Shown here in pieces: positions 54,128-63,992 of a DNA stretch of 64,000 nucleotides. How positions within the stretch are numbered: the first letter of the stretch is position 1; each line of letters begins with the position of its first letter. The notes below the pieces were generated by a model. The model saw only the letters and a program-made list of their open reading frames with translations. It did no database searches and was not told where the DNA came from. This DNA comes from Alphaproteobacteria bacterium MarineAlpha5_Bin12 (GTDB lineage: Bacteria; Pseudomonadota; Alphaproteobacteria; HIMB59; GCA-002718135): contig PTKS01000002.1 of NCBI GenBank assembly GCA_002937855.1, positions 1-64,000 on the forward strand, given 5' to 3'. Both the position numbers and the translations under genes were made by a program.

Positions 54128-54682
54128 ATGGCTATTGAAAGTAAAATATGTGATTTTGGATGGGAAGCTAAAAACTTTAATTTAAAATCTATAAATAACA
54201 ATTTTTATTCCTTAGATAAATTAAAAGGTCAAAATGGAATATTAATTATGTTTATTTGCAATCATTGTCCATATGTTAAAGCTATAATAAAAAAATTGAA
54301 ATTTGAAACAGAAGAATTAAAAAAAATAAATATAAATTCTGTTGCAATTATGTCAAACGATACTCTTGAATACCCAGAAGATTCATTTGAAAATATGAAA
54401 TTATTTTTTAAAAACCATAATTTAGATTTCCCATATCTTTATGATGAGGATCAAAATATTGCTAGAATTTACAATGCCCAATGTACCCCAGATTTTTTTG
54501 GATTTAATAGTGAACTTAAACTTCAATATAGAGGGAGATTAGATTCATCTGGTAGGAGTTCTGATGATTTAAATGTTGAAAGAGATTTATTTAATGCTAT
54601 GAAAGAAATTGCTAAAAGCGGCAATGGGCCAAAAAATCAAATACCAAGTATAGGTTGTTCAATCAAATGGAAGAATCAATAG
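54128..54682 (+). CDS. Thioredoxin-fold PRX-like protein (CNHC motif)
   Basis: The 184-residue protein has an AhpC/TSA-type thioredoxin fold with the motif IMFICNHCPYVKAI (Cys-Asn-His-Cys, about residues 43-46), VAIMSNDTLEYPEDSFENM, and the cis-Pro region CTPDFFGF. It matches the PRX-like1 group, which is widespread but of uncertain function. A cytoplasmic location is likely as no signal is present. Its last 16 bp overlap the YfgM-like gene. Confidence 0.82.
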   Translation: MAIESKICDFGWEAKNFNLKSINNNFYSLDKLKGQNGILIMFICNHCPYVKAIIKKLKFETEELKKININSVAIMSNDTLEYPEDSFENMKLFFKNHNLDFPYLYDEDQNIARIYNAQCTPDFFGFNSELKLQYRGRLDSSGRSSDDLNVERDLFNAMKEIAKSGNGPKNQIPSIGCSIKWKNQ

Positions 54683-55299
54683 AAAAAAACTCTTTATTTT
54701 CAAGAATAGGTTTTTTGATAAAGAATAATATAAAGATAATTATCTTATTCATATCTTTAATTTTACTATTTATTGCAAGTTATGAGTATTATAAATTTTA
54801 CAAAATAAACAAAATTAAAGAAATTAGTATAAATTACTTTAAGGCAATTGATGATGTTGTTTTAAATGAAGAAAATTCGATTAATTCACTAATTAAGATC
54901 TCTGAACTTAATAATGGTTATGCAATTCTTTCATCAATAAAAATAGCAGAATTATATTTATCAAATAATGAATATGACAATGCATATAATCAATATCTTG
55001 ATACTATAAATAAATTTGAATTAGAACAAATTTACAAAGATTTATTAATCTTAAATGCTTCATATAATTTAATTGGTCATATTAATTCAGAAAATATTAA
55101 TAAAATGATAAAAAATACAGAAATTGATAAAAGTCCATTTAAGGGTCATTTTTATGAAATCAAATTCATTAATTCATTAAATATCCTTAATAAAAATGAA
55201 TTAAATAATTTAAATGAACTTATTCAAAATGATATTGAAATTATGAATAATGTTAAGGAAAGAATAAAAAAATTAAATGATTATATACAATATAATTAA
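54667..55299 (+). CDS. YfgM-like membrane-anchored TPR protein
   Basis: From ATG 54667 the protein has 210 residues: a short cytoplasmic N-terminus, one transmembrane helix (IIILFISLILLFIASYEYY, about residues 21-39) and a periplasmic helical region with TPR-like repeats (ALLxLAELYL-type pattern, IAELYLSNNEYDNAYNQY). Gene order here, YfgM-like, BamB, Der, matches the conserved yfgM-bamB-der neighbourhood of proteobacteria. YfgM acts as a periplasmic chaperone partner of the Sec translocon in E. coli. ATG 54667 is preferred over TTG 54655. Confidence 0.8.
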   Translation: MEESIEKNSLFSRIGFLIKNNIKIIILFISLILLFIASYEYYKFYKINKIKEISINYFKAIDDVVLNEENSINSLIKISELNNGYAILSSIKIAELYLSNNEYDNAYNQYLDTINKFELEQIYKDLLILNASYNLIGHINSENINKMIKNTEIDKSPFKGHFYEIKFINSLNILNKNELNNLNELIQNDIEIMNNVKERIKKLNDYIQYN

Positions 55300-56542
55300 G
55301 ATTTTTAAAAATTTTATATCATTTTTATTATTTTTTTCTTTGATGTCTTGCACATACTACCAAAAAGAAGAAATAACTGAAGAAGATATAGATATTGAAA
55401 ATATTTCTTCAATTGAATCTTCAAATTCATTTTCATTTGAAGTCATAGATAATTATTGGGATAATAAAAACTTAAAAAGTCACAGTATAAATTATAACTT
55501 TGATGAATTATTTAACTTTGATTTTGGCAAAGGAGAAAAAAATATAAATTTCATAATTTCTAACCCTTTATTAATAAATAATTCATTATTTTTGATTGAT
55601 AATGAGTCAGTTTTAACTAAATATGATATTCTATCTAATACAGTTATTTGGCAAAAAAAAGTCAATGACAATATCCAAGAGAATGTAGCTGGACCAGCTT
55701 CACTTCTATCAATAAATGAATCGATAATTATCACCAGTGGAGAGGGAACAATTACATCACTTGATTTTGATGGTAATTTAAATTGGACTAAAAATTTTAA
55801 TAATACAATCAAAACTGCTTCATATAAAATTAATAATATAATTTTTATTGCAACAAATGATGGCGAATTAAATCTTATTGATAGTTTAGATGGATCAATT
55901 AAAGTAAATTTTAATAAGGAAATAAATAAAATTCCTTCATATTATGGTGGAAAATTTATTAATTATAAAAATAATTTAATATTCATATCTCCTAAAAAAA
56001 ATATTTATTTTATAGATAATTTTTTATTTGAATTTTCAGAATTAGATAATAATTTTTTTCAACTTTTTGAACCTATTAATCAAGATAATTACGATTATAA
56101 TATTGATATTTTTACATATTCTAATTATTTAATTCTTGTTGAAAACAATGAATATTATAGCTTATTTAATATTGCTAATAATGTTCTAGAAATTAATCAG
56201 TATCAAATTCCAAAAAGCAAATATTTAAAATTAATTAATAATGCAATTATTTCTTTAGATAAAAATAATATTCTTAGAGCAATTAATTATCAAAACAATA
56301 AAATGTTTTGGAAAAATGATATAAAAAAATATTTAAATAATTCTAATATTGTAGATATTATTATTTCAAATAATGATTTATATTTATTTTTAGATAATGG
56401 TAAAATATTAATTTTAGATAAGAATAATGGTGAAATTATTCAAGAAATTAAATTAAAAATCAATAATATAAAATCGTTATATTTTCATAAAAATTATATT
56501 CTATTTATTAATAACAAAGCTAAAGTATACGTTTATAATTAA
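55277..56542 (+). CDS. bamB: Outer-membrane assembly lipoprotein BamB-like (PQQ-repeat propeller)
   Basis: The 421-residue protein has a lipoprotein signal ending in LMSC (Cys at residue 24) and repeated propeller blades recognisable by NTVIWQKKV, GNLNWTKNF, NKMFWKNDI and ILDKNNGEI. BamB is an accessory part of the BAM complex that inserts beta-barrel proteins in the outer membrane. Conservation is low, as usual for BamB, so the call leans on the lipobox, blades and position between the YfgM-like gene and der. It overlaps the upstream gene by 23 bp. Confidence 0.82.
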   Translation: MIIYNIIKIFKNFISFLLFFSLMSCTYYQKEEITEEDIDIENISSIESSNSFSFEVIDNYWDNKNLKSHSINYNFDELFNFDFGKGEKNINFIISNPLLINNSLFLIDNESVLTKYDILSNTVIWQKKVNDNIQENVAGPASLLSINESIIITSGEGTITSLDFDGNLNWTKNFNNTIKTASYKINNIIFIATNDGELNLIDSLDGSIKVNFNKEINKIPSYYGGKFINYKNNLIFISPKKNIYFIDNFLFEFSELDNNFFQLFEPINQDNYDYNIDIFTYSNYLILVENNEYYSLFNIANNVLEINQYQIPKSKYLKLINNAIISLDKNNILRAINYQNNKMFWKNDIKKYLNNSNIVDIIISNNDLYLFLDNGKILILDKNNGEIIQEIKLKINNIKSLYFHKNYILFINNKAKVYVYN

Positions 56543-56557
56543 CCTAAATAATTTAAA

Positions 56558-57880
56558 ATGAAGTATATATTAATTGGTCAAAAAAACGTCGGTAAATCAT
56601 CCATATTTAATAAAATAATCGGAAAAAAATTAAACATAGTTGACCCTACATTAGGTTCAACTAGAGACTGGATAGAATATCAATCAATTTATAAAAATAA
56701 AATTATCAATTTAATCGATACTCCAGGAATAAATACATCATCAAATGATTCTAATGATAAAAAGATTACTTTACTTATCAAGAATAATATTAAAAAAGAT
56801 TATATAATCCTATTTGTTGTTAATGTTAAAATTAAATCAATTAATATAGATTATGATATATCAAGATTTTTAAGGAAATTTGGTAATGAAATTTTATTAA
56901 TTATTAATAAAGTTGATAATAATAAATTAGAAGATGAAGTTATAAAATTTGATAAATTAGGATTGCCCAATCAATTTCTTACCTCTTGTTCACATAATAT
57001 AGGTCTCAAAAATTTGAAATTATTTTTACATGAAAAATCAAAAATTTATAAACTTGAAGATTCTAACATAAAAAATGAAAATATTACGATAGGTGTTTAT
57101 GGTAAACCGAATGTTGGAAAAAGCACATTTATTAATAATTTCATAGGATTTGAGAGGTTTCAAACAGGAAATAAACCAGGAATTACAACAGATGCAGTGT
57201 CTCATCAGATGAAAATAGAAAACAAGATAATAAATATTTATGATACAGCAGGTATAAGACAACAAAATAAAATTCTTGATGGTCTAGTCACTAAATCAAC
57301 TAATTTAAGTATAAAAAATATTTCTAAAACTAAAATCAATTTGTTAATTATTGATTGTGTTACAGGATTAGATCGACAAGATAAGAGACTAATTAATCTA
57401 ATAATAAATAAAGGTATTTTTTTAATAATAATATTTAATAAAATTGATTTAGTAAAAGACCAAAAAAAATTAAAAACTGATTTAATTGAGCAAATATATA
57501 ATGAAATAAAGGAAGCTAAGAATTTAAAGTACTTTTTTATATCATCTTTAAAGAAAAATAACGTTACTAAAGTTTTCGATTTTGTTTTAAAAAATATTAA
57601 TTTAGATACAAATATCTCCACAAGTAAAATTAATTCATGGTTAAAAAGTGTAACAACTAATTTGTCACATCCTTATATTAGTGGAAAAAAAATTAACTTT
57701 AAATATGCTGTTCAAAAAAATAAATTACCCATTAAAATTATGATTTTTACTAATTATCCAAAACTAATCAGCGAGTCTTACAAGAGGTATTTAATGAATA
57801 ATTTTATTAAAAAATTTCAAATTAAAAATCAAAAAATTAAAATATTATTTAAAAAATCTACAAATCCTTATTCTAAGTAA
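56558..57880 (+). CDS. der: GTPase Der (EngA)
   Basis: The 440-residue protein has two tandem GTPase domains, with P-loops GQKNVGKSS (near residue 7) and GKPNVGKST (near residue 183), DTPG and DTAG switch II motifs, NKVD and NKID specificity motifs, and a C-terminal KH-like domain. It is needed for 50S ribosome assembly. It is the last gene of the rightward block and is convergent with cvpA, 3 bp away. Confidence 0.95.
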   Translation: MKYILIGQKNVGKSSIFNKIIGKKLNIVDPTLGSTRDWIEYQSIYKNKIINLIDTPGINTSSNDSNDKKITLLIKNNIKKDYIILFVVNVKIKSINIDYDISRFLRKFGNEILLIINKVDNNKLEDEVIKFDKLGLPNQFLTSCSHNIGLKNLKLFLHEKSKIYKLEDSNIKNENITIGVYGKPNVGKSTFINNFIGFERFQTGNKPGITTDAVSHQMKIENKIINIYDTAGIRQQNKILDGLVTKSTNLSIKNISKTKINLLIIDCVTGLDRQDKRLINLIINKGIFLIIIFNKIDLVKDQKKLKTDLIEQIYNEIKEAKNLKYFFISSLKKNNVTKVFDFVLKNINLDTNISTSKINSWLKSVTTNLSHPYISGKKINFKYAVQKNKLPIKIMIFTNYPKLISESYKRYLMNNFIKKFQIKNQKIKILFKKSTNPYSK

Positions 57881-57883
57881 AAA

Positions 57884-58453
57884 TTACTCTAAATTTTCTT
57901 CAATTATTTCTTCACTATTTTCTAAAATTAATGGAGTATATTTAATAATATAATTATCAGTAAATTCATTTATAAATGGATATGAATAGGAATTTTTTAT
58001 AAATCCACTAGATTCAAAGCCATCGAATAAATTTTTTAGTAAAACTAATAATATTGATATTATTATTAGTGCAAAAATAAATCCATATAATAAACCAAAT
58101 ATTTTATCCCAAAAATTACCTAAGCTGGATTTTTGAAAATCGTTACTAATAAAACTTTTAATTTTTCTTAAAATTATTAATGATAATAAAAAAATAAATG
58201 GAATAGATAAAACTCTTGAAATTATATTTGCTAGTTGCGTATCTTCCAGAAATGTTATCTGATTTATATAACTATAAATAAAATTAGTTAAACTTCCTTC
58301 AAAAATAATTGTTATTATAACGGCTCCAATCCATGTTAATAAACTTAATAAAGATTGGGTAAATCCCTTAATAAATGAAAAAAACATAGAAATAGAAAAA
58401 ATAATTATTATGAAATAATCAAACAAATTTAAATTTTCTACAATAGAGAGCAT
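57884..58453 (-). CDS. cvpA: CvpA family membrane protein
   Basis: This 189-residue protein has four hydrophobic helices and the CvpA start pattern FDYFIIIIFSISMFFSFIKGFTQSLLSLLTWIGA, a run of residues 10-43 with the conserved GxxxxxxSLxxW. CvpA affects colicin V production in E. coli and envelope stress or purF neighbourhood in many bacteria. It is coupled to the MMPL-type gene upstream by TAATG (58451-58455). It lies in the rplI-dnaB-alr neighbourhood typical of alphaproteobacteria. Confidence 0.88.
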   Translation of the reverse strand: MLSIVENLNLFDYFIIIIFSISMFFSFIKGFTQSLLSLLTWIGAVIITIIFEGSLTNFIYSYINQITFLEDTQLANIISRVLSIPFIFLLSLIILRKIKSFISNDFQKSSLGNFWDKIFGLLYGFIFALIIISILLVLLKNLFDGFESSGFIKNSYSYPFINEFTDNYIIKYTPLILENSEEIIEENLE

Positions 58454-60879
58454 TATTTTTCTCTTATTCTAAATAATATTAATAATACTGGCAATGAAAT
58501 CATTACACCTAACATTGCAACAATCATCGCTATACTTGTAAAAATACCAAAATATATTGTGGGATAAAAATTTGACAACAATAAAACTGAGAACCCAAAT
58601 GCTATTGTTAACGAAGTTGTCATAATAGCATTTCCAACAGTGTTATGACATTCGTTAATAGCAAACATTAAGGATTTATTATTATTTAACTCTTTTTTAA
58701 CTCTATATATATAATGTATACTATTATCAACTGCTATACCAATTGTAATCGCTGCTATTGTTATTGTCATCATATCTAAAGGTATTCGAAAAATACCTAT
58801 TAAACCAAGAATAAAGGCAGCTGCAAATATATTGGGAATTATTGCGGCTATACTTAAAATAAAAGATTTAAATAAAATAAGAAACATTAAAAAAATAGCA
58901 ATCATGACAAAAACTAGAGATTTGATTTGAGAAGAAAATAATGATTGAAGCATATTATTATATAAAACTAATAGACCGTTTACTTTTATATATTCTACAT
59001 TATTAAATTTGTTATTTAAATCTGAATTTATGTCCTTAATAAGTTGATTTCTTATAATATCTTTTGAATCTTTAATTCTAGAATTAATTCTTATTAAATC
59101 ATCATCAATAGATATATAAGGGCCCAGCAATTCATCTTTCATATTTTCAGGTATATTCTTATAAATTAATGATAATTCAAATGTTGTAAGAGGGCCGTTA
59201 TTAATTAATTCTGCTAATTCTATAAAAGATTGGATTGATTGAACTTTACCTATTTCATTTCTATTTTCTAGATATTTATGTATTGTGTAAATTGTTTCTA
59301 ATTTATCTGGTGTTAACCAATAATCAATTTCATTTGAATTATCATCAGAAAATAGTGAAAACTCATCTTCAAAGATATCAGATTCAATTAACTCTATATC
59401 TTTAAATTTAACTACTACATCCATTGGAGTTGTGCCCCCAAGATTATCATCGATTAATTTCATTCCTTTATAAATTTCAGTATCTTTTTTAAAATAATTT
59501 ATAAAACTATTTTCAACTTTAAGGTTTGATATTCCGTATGATGAAAGTGAGATAATAATTATATTTATTGCAATAATTGAATTAGGATATTTTCTTATTA
59601 AAAAATAAAAATAATTAATAAAAATACTTTCATTTTTTTTATAATTAATATTTGTAGCAGGAAATAATACAATTAAAGTTGGTAAAAGTATAAAAGAACA
59701 TAAAAACGTAACTGTTAGACCTATTATCATAATCCATCCAAAATCAATTACTGGTCTAATATCAGAAAAAACCAATGAAAAAAAAGCTACAATAGTTGTT
59801 AAAGACGTATACAAACATGGCAATAACATTTCCTTCATAGTTAATGAAATTATTTTTTTTGTTTCATTGTTATTTTGTTTGATTATATGGTACCTCACTA
59901 TAATATGAATGTTCATTGATATTGTCAGAATAATCATCAATGAAATAAAATTAGATGAAATTACTGTTACTTTCCATCCAATAAATGATAGAATTGAAAT
60001 TATTGAAGTAACACTAAAAAAAGTTGTAATTAATGGCAACATAACCCATTTAATATTTTTAAAAAAAATTGATAAAACAAAAATAATAAATATAAAAACA
60101 CCTATGCCAAAATTTCTTATATCTTTTTTTACATATTCAATAGAATCATCTGCAATCATATCAATTCCACCTAAATAAATATTTTCTCTATTCTTGTTGT
60201 CTTTAATGGAATTTCTAATATCGATTATTAATTTATGTCTTTTTTTATTATATTGATCTTTATGAAATTCATATTTTTCATTTATCAATTTTATTTTATT
60301 CTTATCATTTGCAATTTTTGCTAATTCTCTTTCTTTTGAAATTTTTTGATAATCAATATCATCTTTTGTATATATAATAATTGCTGAAATATTTTTTTCA
60401 GAATTAATTAATTGATCTTTAAATATTGGACTTTTACTTAATTCATCTATAGCTTTTGTTAACTCAATATTTCCAGATTCTAGGTATTTAATATTATCAA
60501 TATTTAAATCAGTTATGGATATGTCTTCTGACAATATTATAGGAGCATTATTGATTGAAAAAATACTATCAATATCTTCTATATTTTTTAATTTTGATTC
60601 TATTTCTTGTAATTCATTTAAATATTCTTCATTAATTTTTCCATATGGAGATTTGTAAGCTAATATTAAAAAATTTTTTGAATAAAAAATCTCAGAATAT
60701 TCTTTAAATAATTTATAGTCTTCATCATTTTCTAAAATTAATGTATCAGCTGAAGCATCAAGTTTAAATTTATTAAAATTCGTAATATTAAAAATTAGTA
60801 ATATTATTAAAATAAATAATACGAAATATTTATAATTTAAAATTAACGAATAAAAGTTTTGGACTTTGTTCAAAATCAT
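58453..60879 (-). CDS. RND superfamily protein, MMPL/SSD-type transporter
   Basis: The 808-residue protein has about twelve transmembrane helices in two repeats, each of one helix, a large extracytoplasmic loop and a five-helix block. The second block has MTITIAAITIGIAVDNSIHYIYR, the conserved MMPL/Patched-like region. Such proteins carry lipids, sterols or hopanoids; substrate is not predictable here. It overlaps alr as ATGA (60876-60879) and cvpA as TAATG. In many alphaproteobacteria radA occupies this place between alr and cvpA. Confidence 0.85.
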   Translation of the reverse strand: MILNKVQNFYSLILNYKYFVLFILIILLIFNITNFNKFKLDASADTLILENDEDYKLFKEYSEIFYSKNFLILAYKSPYGKINEEYLNELQEIESKLKNIEDIDSIFSINNAPIILSEDISITDLNIDNIKYLESGNIELTKAIDELSKSPIFKDQLINSEKNISAIIIYTKDDIDYQKISKERELAKIANDKNKIKLINEKYEFHKDQYNKKRHKLIIDIRNSIKDNKNRENIYLGGIDMIADDSIEYVKKDIRNFGIGVFIFIIFVLSIFFKNIKWVMLPLITTFFSVTSIISILSFIGWKVTVISSNFISLMIILTISMNIHIIVRYHIIKQNNNETKKIISLTMKEMLLPCLYTSLTTIVAFFSLVFSDIRPVIDFGWIMIIGLTVTFLCSFILLPTLIVLFPATNINYKKNESIFINYFYFLIRKYPNSIIAINIIIISLSSYGISNLKVENSFINYFKKDTEIYKGMKLIDDNLGGTTPMDVVVKFKDIELIESDIFEDEFSLFSDDNSNEIDYWLTPDKLETIYTIHKYLENRNEIGKVQSIQSFIELAELINNGPLTTFELSLIYKNIPENMKDELLGPYISIDDDLIRINSRIKDSKDIIRNQLIKDINSDLNNKFNNVEYIKVNGLLVLYNNMLQSLFSSQIKSLVFVMIAIFLMFLILFKSFILSIAAIIPNIFAAAFILGLIGIFRIPLDMMTITIAAITIGIAVDNSIHYIYRVKKELNNNKSLMFAINECHNTVGNAIMTTSLTIAFGFSVLLLSNFYPTIYFGIFTSIAMIVAMLGVMISLPVLLILFRIREK

Positions 60880-61940
60880 TTTATATATTTTAAGTTTACT
60901 CTTTTTCCAAATGAGGTTAAGATTTCCTGACTTACCGTATCAACTAATTTTGCCATTTTTTCAATATCGTTTTTTTCATTGATTAATTCAACATAATTTC
61001 CTACTTTTATATTTTTATAAAAATTTGATACATCAATTACTATACTATCCATAGAAACATTTCCTAAAAATTTAGCTTTATTATTTTTATAGTATGCAAA
61101 ACCTTTATTACTTAATTTTCTAGATATTCCATCCGCATATCCTATTGCTAATGTGGCGATATACATATTTTTTTTAGCTTTAAAGGTATGATTATAGCCA
61201 ACTGTGTCATTTTTATTTATTTTTTTAATTTGTATTATTTTAGCCTTTAATTTTATTACGTTTTTTATATATTTTTTGATTTTATTATTCCCATATCCTC
61301 CATATAGGGATATTCCAGGTCTAATCATATCATATTTAAATTCTTTACCTAAAAAAACTCCTGCAGAGTTTGCTAAACTAATTTTCTTGTCTTTTATTAT
61401 TAATTTTAATTTATTTATTTTTTTCAACTGATTGGTGTTATATTTATCTGAATAATTTTCTGCAGAGACTAAATGTGAAATTATATAAGTTAATTTCATC
61501 ATTGATCTACCAATTCTTTTATTGATGTGTAAGATTTCTTTATAATTTAAACCCAATCTATTCATTCCTGTGTCATAATGTAATGCTACTTGATAATATT
61601 TGTTAGTTTTTAAAAGTATCTTATATTCATTTATATTATTGATAACAGGTATAAGATTATTTTTATAAAATAAATTTACTTCATTCTTACTTATTCCATT
61701 TAAAATATAAATTTTTATATTTTTATTTATTTTTCTTAATTCTAATGCCTCTTCAAGTGTTGCAACAAAGAAATCTTTACATTTATTTTTTATTAGAATT
61801 TTACTTACTTTTTCAATTCCTAATCCATATGCATTTGCTTTAACAACAGCTGCTATTTTACTTTTTTTATATAATTTTCTTAAAATGTTAAAATTATGTA
61901 CTATATTTTTTAGATTAATTTCTAAAATTATAGGTTTCAT
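60876..61940 (-). CDS. alr: Alanine racemase
   Basis: The 354-residue PLP enzyme has the Schiff-base Lys34 in AAVVKANAYGLG, the fold-type III barrel (YDTGMNRLGL, MIRPGISLYGG) and the catalytic Tyr in ATLAIGYADGISR of the C-terminal domain. It supplies D-alanine for peptidoglycan. It is 6 bp downstream of dnaB and overlaps the MMPL-type gene. Confidence 0.94.
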   Translation of the reverse strand: MKPIILEINLKNIVHNFNILRKLYKKSKIAAVVKANAYGLGIEKVSKILIKNKCKDFFVATLEEALELRKINKNIKIYILNGISKNEVNLFYKNNLIPVINNINEYKILLKTNKYYQVALHYDTGMNRLGLNYKEILHINKRIGRSMMKLTYIISHLVSAENYSDKYNTNQLKKINKLKLIIKDKKISLANSAGVFLGKEFKYDMIRPGISLYGGYGNNKIKKYIKNVIKLKAKIIQIKKINKNDTVGYNHTFKAKKNMYIATLAIGYADGISRKLSNKGFAYYKNNKAKFLGNVSMDSIVIDVSNFYKNIKVGNYVELINEKNDIEKMAKLVDTVSQEILTSFGKRVNLKYIK

Positions 61941-61946
61941 TTTAAT

Positions 61947-63449
61947 CTACTCAGTTATATCATAATTTTCTTTAGCGAGATTATTAAATTTAGTTACATT
62001 TGCATCAAATTGTGTTTTAATTGTTCCAATGGGACCATGTCTTTGCTTAGCAATAATTAATTCCGCAATATTATGACTTTTTTCACTTAGTTCTCTCCAT
62101 CTTTGAAATCTAGTTTGATATTTCATTTCATCTTCATCAGGTTTTCTAATTGGTTCTAATCTTTCTAAATAATAACTTTCTCTGAAAATAAACATAACAA
62201 CATCAGCATCTTGTTCTATTGTGCCACTTTCTCTTAAATCTGATAATAAAGGTCTTTTATCATCTCTTTGTTCAACTTGTCTAGAAAGTTGCGAAAGCGC
62301 AATTATTGGAATATTTAATTCTTTTGCTATTGCTTTCAGCCCTCTTGTTATTTCTGAAATTTCTTGAACTCTCCCATCTTTAACATTATTACTTCCACTC
62401 ATTAATTGTAGATAATCAATAATAATTAAATTTATATTATGTTGTCTATATAATCTTCTAGCTCTAGTTCTTAAAGCGGGTATTGTTAATAACGGATTGT
62501 CATCAATAAATAAATTAACTCCTTCAATTTCTTTGATACCACTCACTATATTTTTAAAATCATTGTCATTCAATTCAGATCTTCTCATTCTATCACTGCT
62601 AATATTCGTTTGTGATGATAAAATTCTTGTTGCTAATTGTTCTGCTGACATTTCTAATGAAAAAATAGCAACTTTTCCTCCATCTATTAATTTTTTTTCA
62701 TTAAATTCATCATTTTCTTCTTTAAATGATTTAGCAACATTAAACGCTATTGTAGTTCCTAATGCAGTTTTACCCATTGATGGTCTTCCAGCTATAATTA
62801 TTAAATCTGAATTATGAAGTCCACCTAATTTTAAATCTAATTCATCAATTCCTGAGGCTATTCCAGAAATTTTTCCACCCTTTTTGAAGGCATATTCAAT
62901 ATTTCCTAATGATTCATTTAATGCCTCACCTAAAGAAAAATATTTTCTTTCAAATGCACCTTTTTGAGATAAATTAAATAATTTGTTTTCTGCTTGTTCA
63001 ATTTGTTCATTTCCATTTAAATCTGAATCTTTGACTTTTGCATAATCAGTTATCTGATTTCCTATAGACAACAATGATCTTTTAATATGTAAATCATATA
63101 TAATTCTTCCATAATTGAATGTATTTATCATTGATGGAGTTGAGTCTTTAATTTGTTTCAGATATTCAAAAATATCAATATTATAATCTTCTTTTGAAGA
63201 TGAAAAATAATTTTTCAACGTAATAGGTGAAACTAATTGATTTTGATTAATTAATTTAGATATTATTGAAAAAAGCTTAGAATGTAGCGGGTTTGTAAAA
63301 TGCTCAGGAAGGAGAAAATCACTTATTTTTTCAAAAAATTTATTTTCCTTTAATAAGCAACCAATTAATGCAATTTCCGCTTCAATATTTGATAATTCGT
63401 CTATTTCAGATAGTTTTTTTTCTTTATTAATATTATGAATAATTTCCAT
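61947..63449 (-). CDS. dnaB: Replicative DNA helicase DnaB
   Basis: From ATG 63449 the protein has 500 residues. It has the N-terminal collar domain (IEAEIALIGCLLKENKFFEKI) and the RecA-like ATPase with Walker A GRPSMGKTA (about residues 221-229), AIFSLEMSAEQLATR, Walker B LIIIDYLQLM and ALSQLSRQVEQR. It unwinds DNA at the fork as a hexamer. A TTG nine bases upstream is the alternative start. No intein is present. The order rplI-dnaB-alr is conserved. Confidence 0.96.
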   Translation of the reverse strand: MEIIHNINKEKKLSEIDELSNIEAEIALIGCLLKENKFFEKISDFLLPEHFTNPLHSKLFSIISKLINQNQLVSPITLKNYFSSSKEDYNIDIFEYLKQIKDSTPSMINTFNYGRIIYDLHIKRSLLSIGNQITDYAKVKDSDLNGNEQIEQAENKLFNLSQKGAFERKYFSLGEALNESLGNIEYAFKKGGKISGIASGIDELDLKLGGLHNSDLIIIAGRPSMGKTALGTTIAFNVAKSFKEENDEFNEKKLIDGGKVAIFSLEMSAEQLATRILSSQTNISSDRMRRSELNDNDFKNIVSGIKEIEGVNLFIDDNPLLTIPALRTRARRLYRQHNINLIIIDYLQLMSGSNNVKDGRVQEISEITRGLKAIAKELNIPIIALSQLSRQVEQRDDKRPLLSDLRESGTIEQDADVVMFIFRESYYLERLEPIRKPDEDEMKYQTRFQRWRELSEKSHNIAELIIAKQRHGPIGTIKTQFDANVTKFNNLAKENYDITE

Positions 63450-63539
63450 TTTTAGCAATTATCACAAAATTAATTTGATAACTACAACACGAGTTGTGAA
63501 TAAAAAAATATAACAGGGATAAAATTAGATTAATTAAAT

Positions 63540-63992
63540 CTAATCTTTTTTTATACTATTTACAGATATATTAAATTTAGTAGATAAATCATGATATGGA
63601 TTGATTTCTATTTCATGATTGCCTATAGATCTTATTTGCTTCCTAATTATCAAATTTTCAGCATTAATTTCTATTTCTTTTTCCCTAATAGACATTAATA
63701 TTTCTTTTGGTTGAATAGACCCATATAACTGCCCATTCTCATCTGCCTCTTTAGTAAATTCAATCTTTATGTTTTTTAATTTTTCTATAATTTCCTCAGC
63801 CTTTTTTCTAACTCCAAGTTCTTTTTCTTCTATTTCTTTTCTTTGTTCTTCTAATATTTTTAAATTTTCTGGAGTTTTTCTAATAGCTTTGTTATATGGA
63901 AATAAGAAATTTCTTGCATAGCCGCCTTTAACCTTAACTACATCGCCTATTTTACCTAGTTTTTTGATATTTGATGTTAGAATTATTTCCAT
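63540..63992 (-). CDS. rplI: 50S ribosomal protein L9
   Basis: The 150-residue protein has the L9 N-terminal domain (GKIGDVVKVKGGYARNFLFPYNKA, the conserved signature), a long connecting helix and the C-terminal domain (GQLYGSIQPKEI, GNHEIEINPYHDLS). It binds 23S rRNA at the L1 stalk base. rpsF and rpsR, which usually precede it, would lie beyond the window edge. Confidence 0.97.
   Translation of the reverse strand: MEIILTSNIKKLGKIGDVVKVKGGYARNFLFPYNKAIRKTPENLKILEEQRKEIEEKELGVRKKAEEIIEKLKNIKIEFTKEADENGQLYGSIQPKEILMSIREKEIEINAENLIIRKQIRSIGNHEIEINPYHDLSTKFNISVNSIKKD

Noticed and set aside
63490..63510. Small inverted repeat ACAAC-ACGA-GTTGT between rplI and dnaB
   Set aside because: Only a 5-bp stem and no T-tract on the minus strand, so not a credible terminator.
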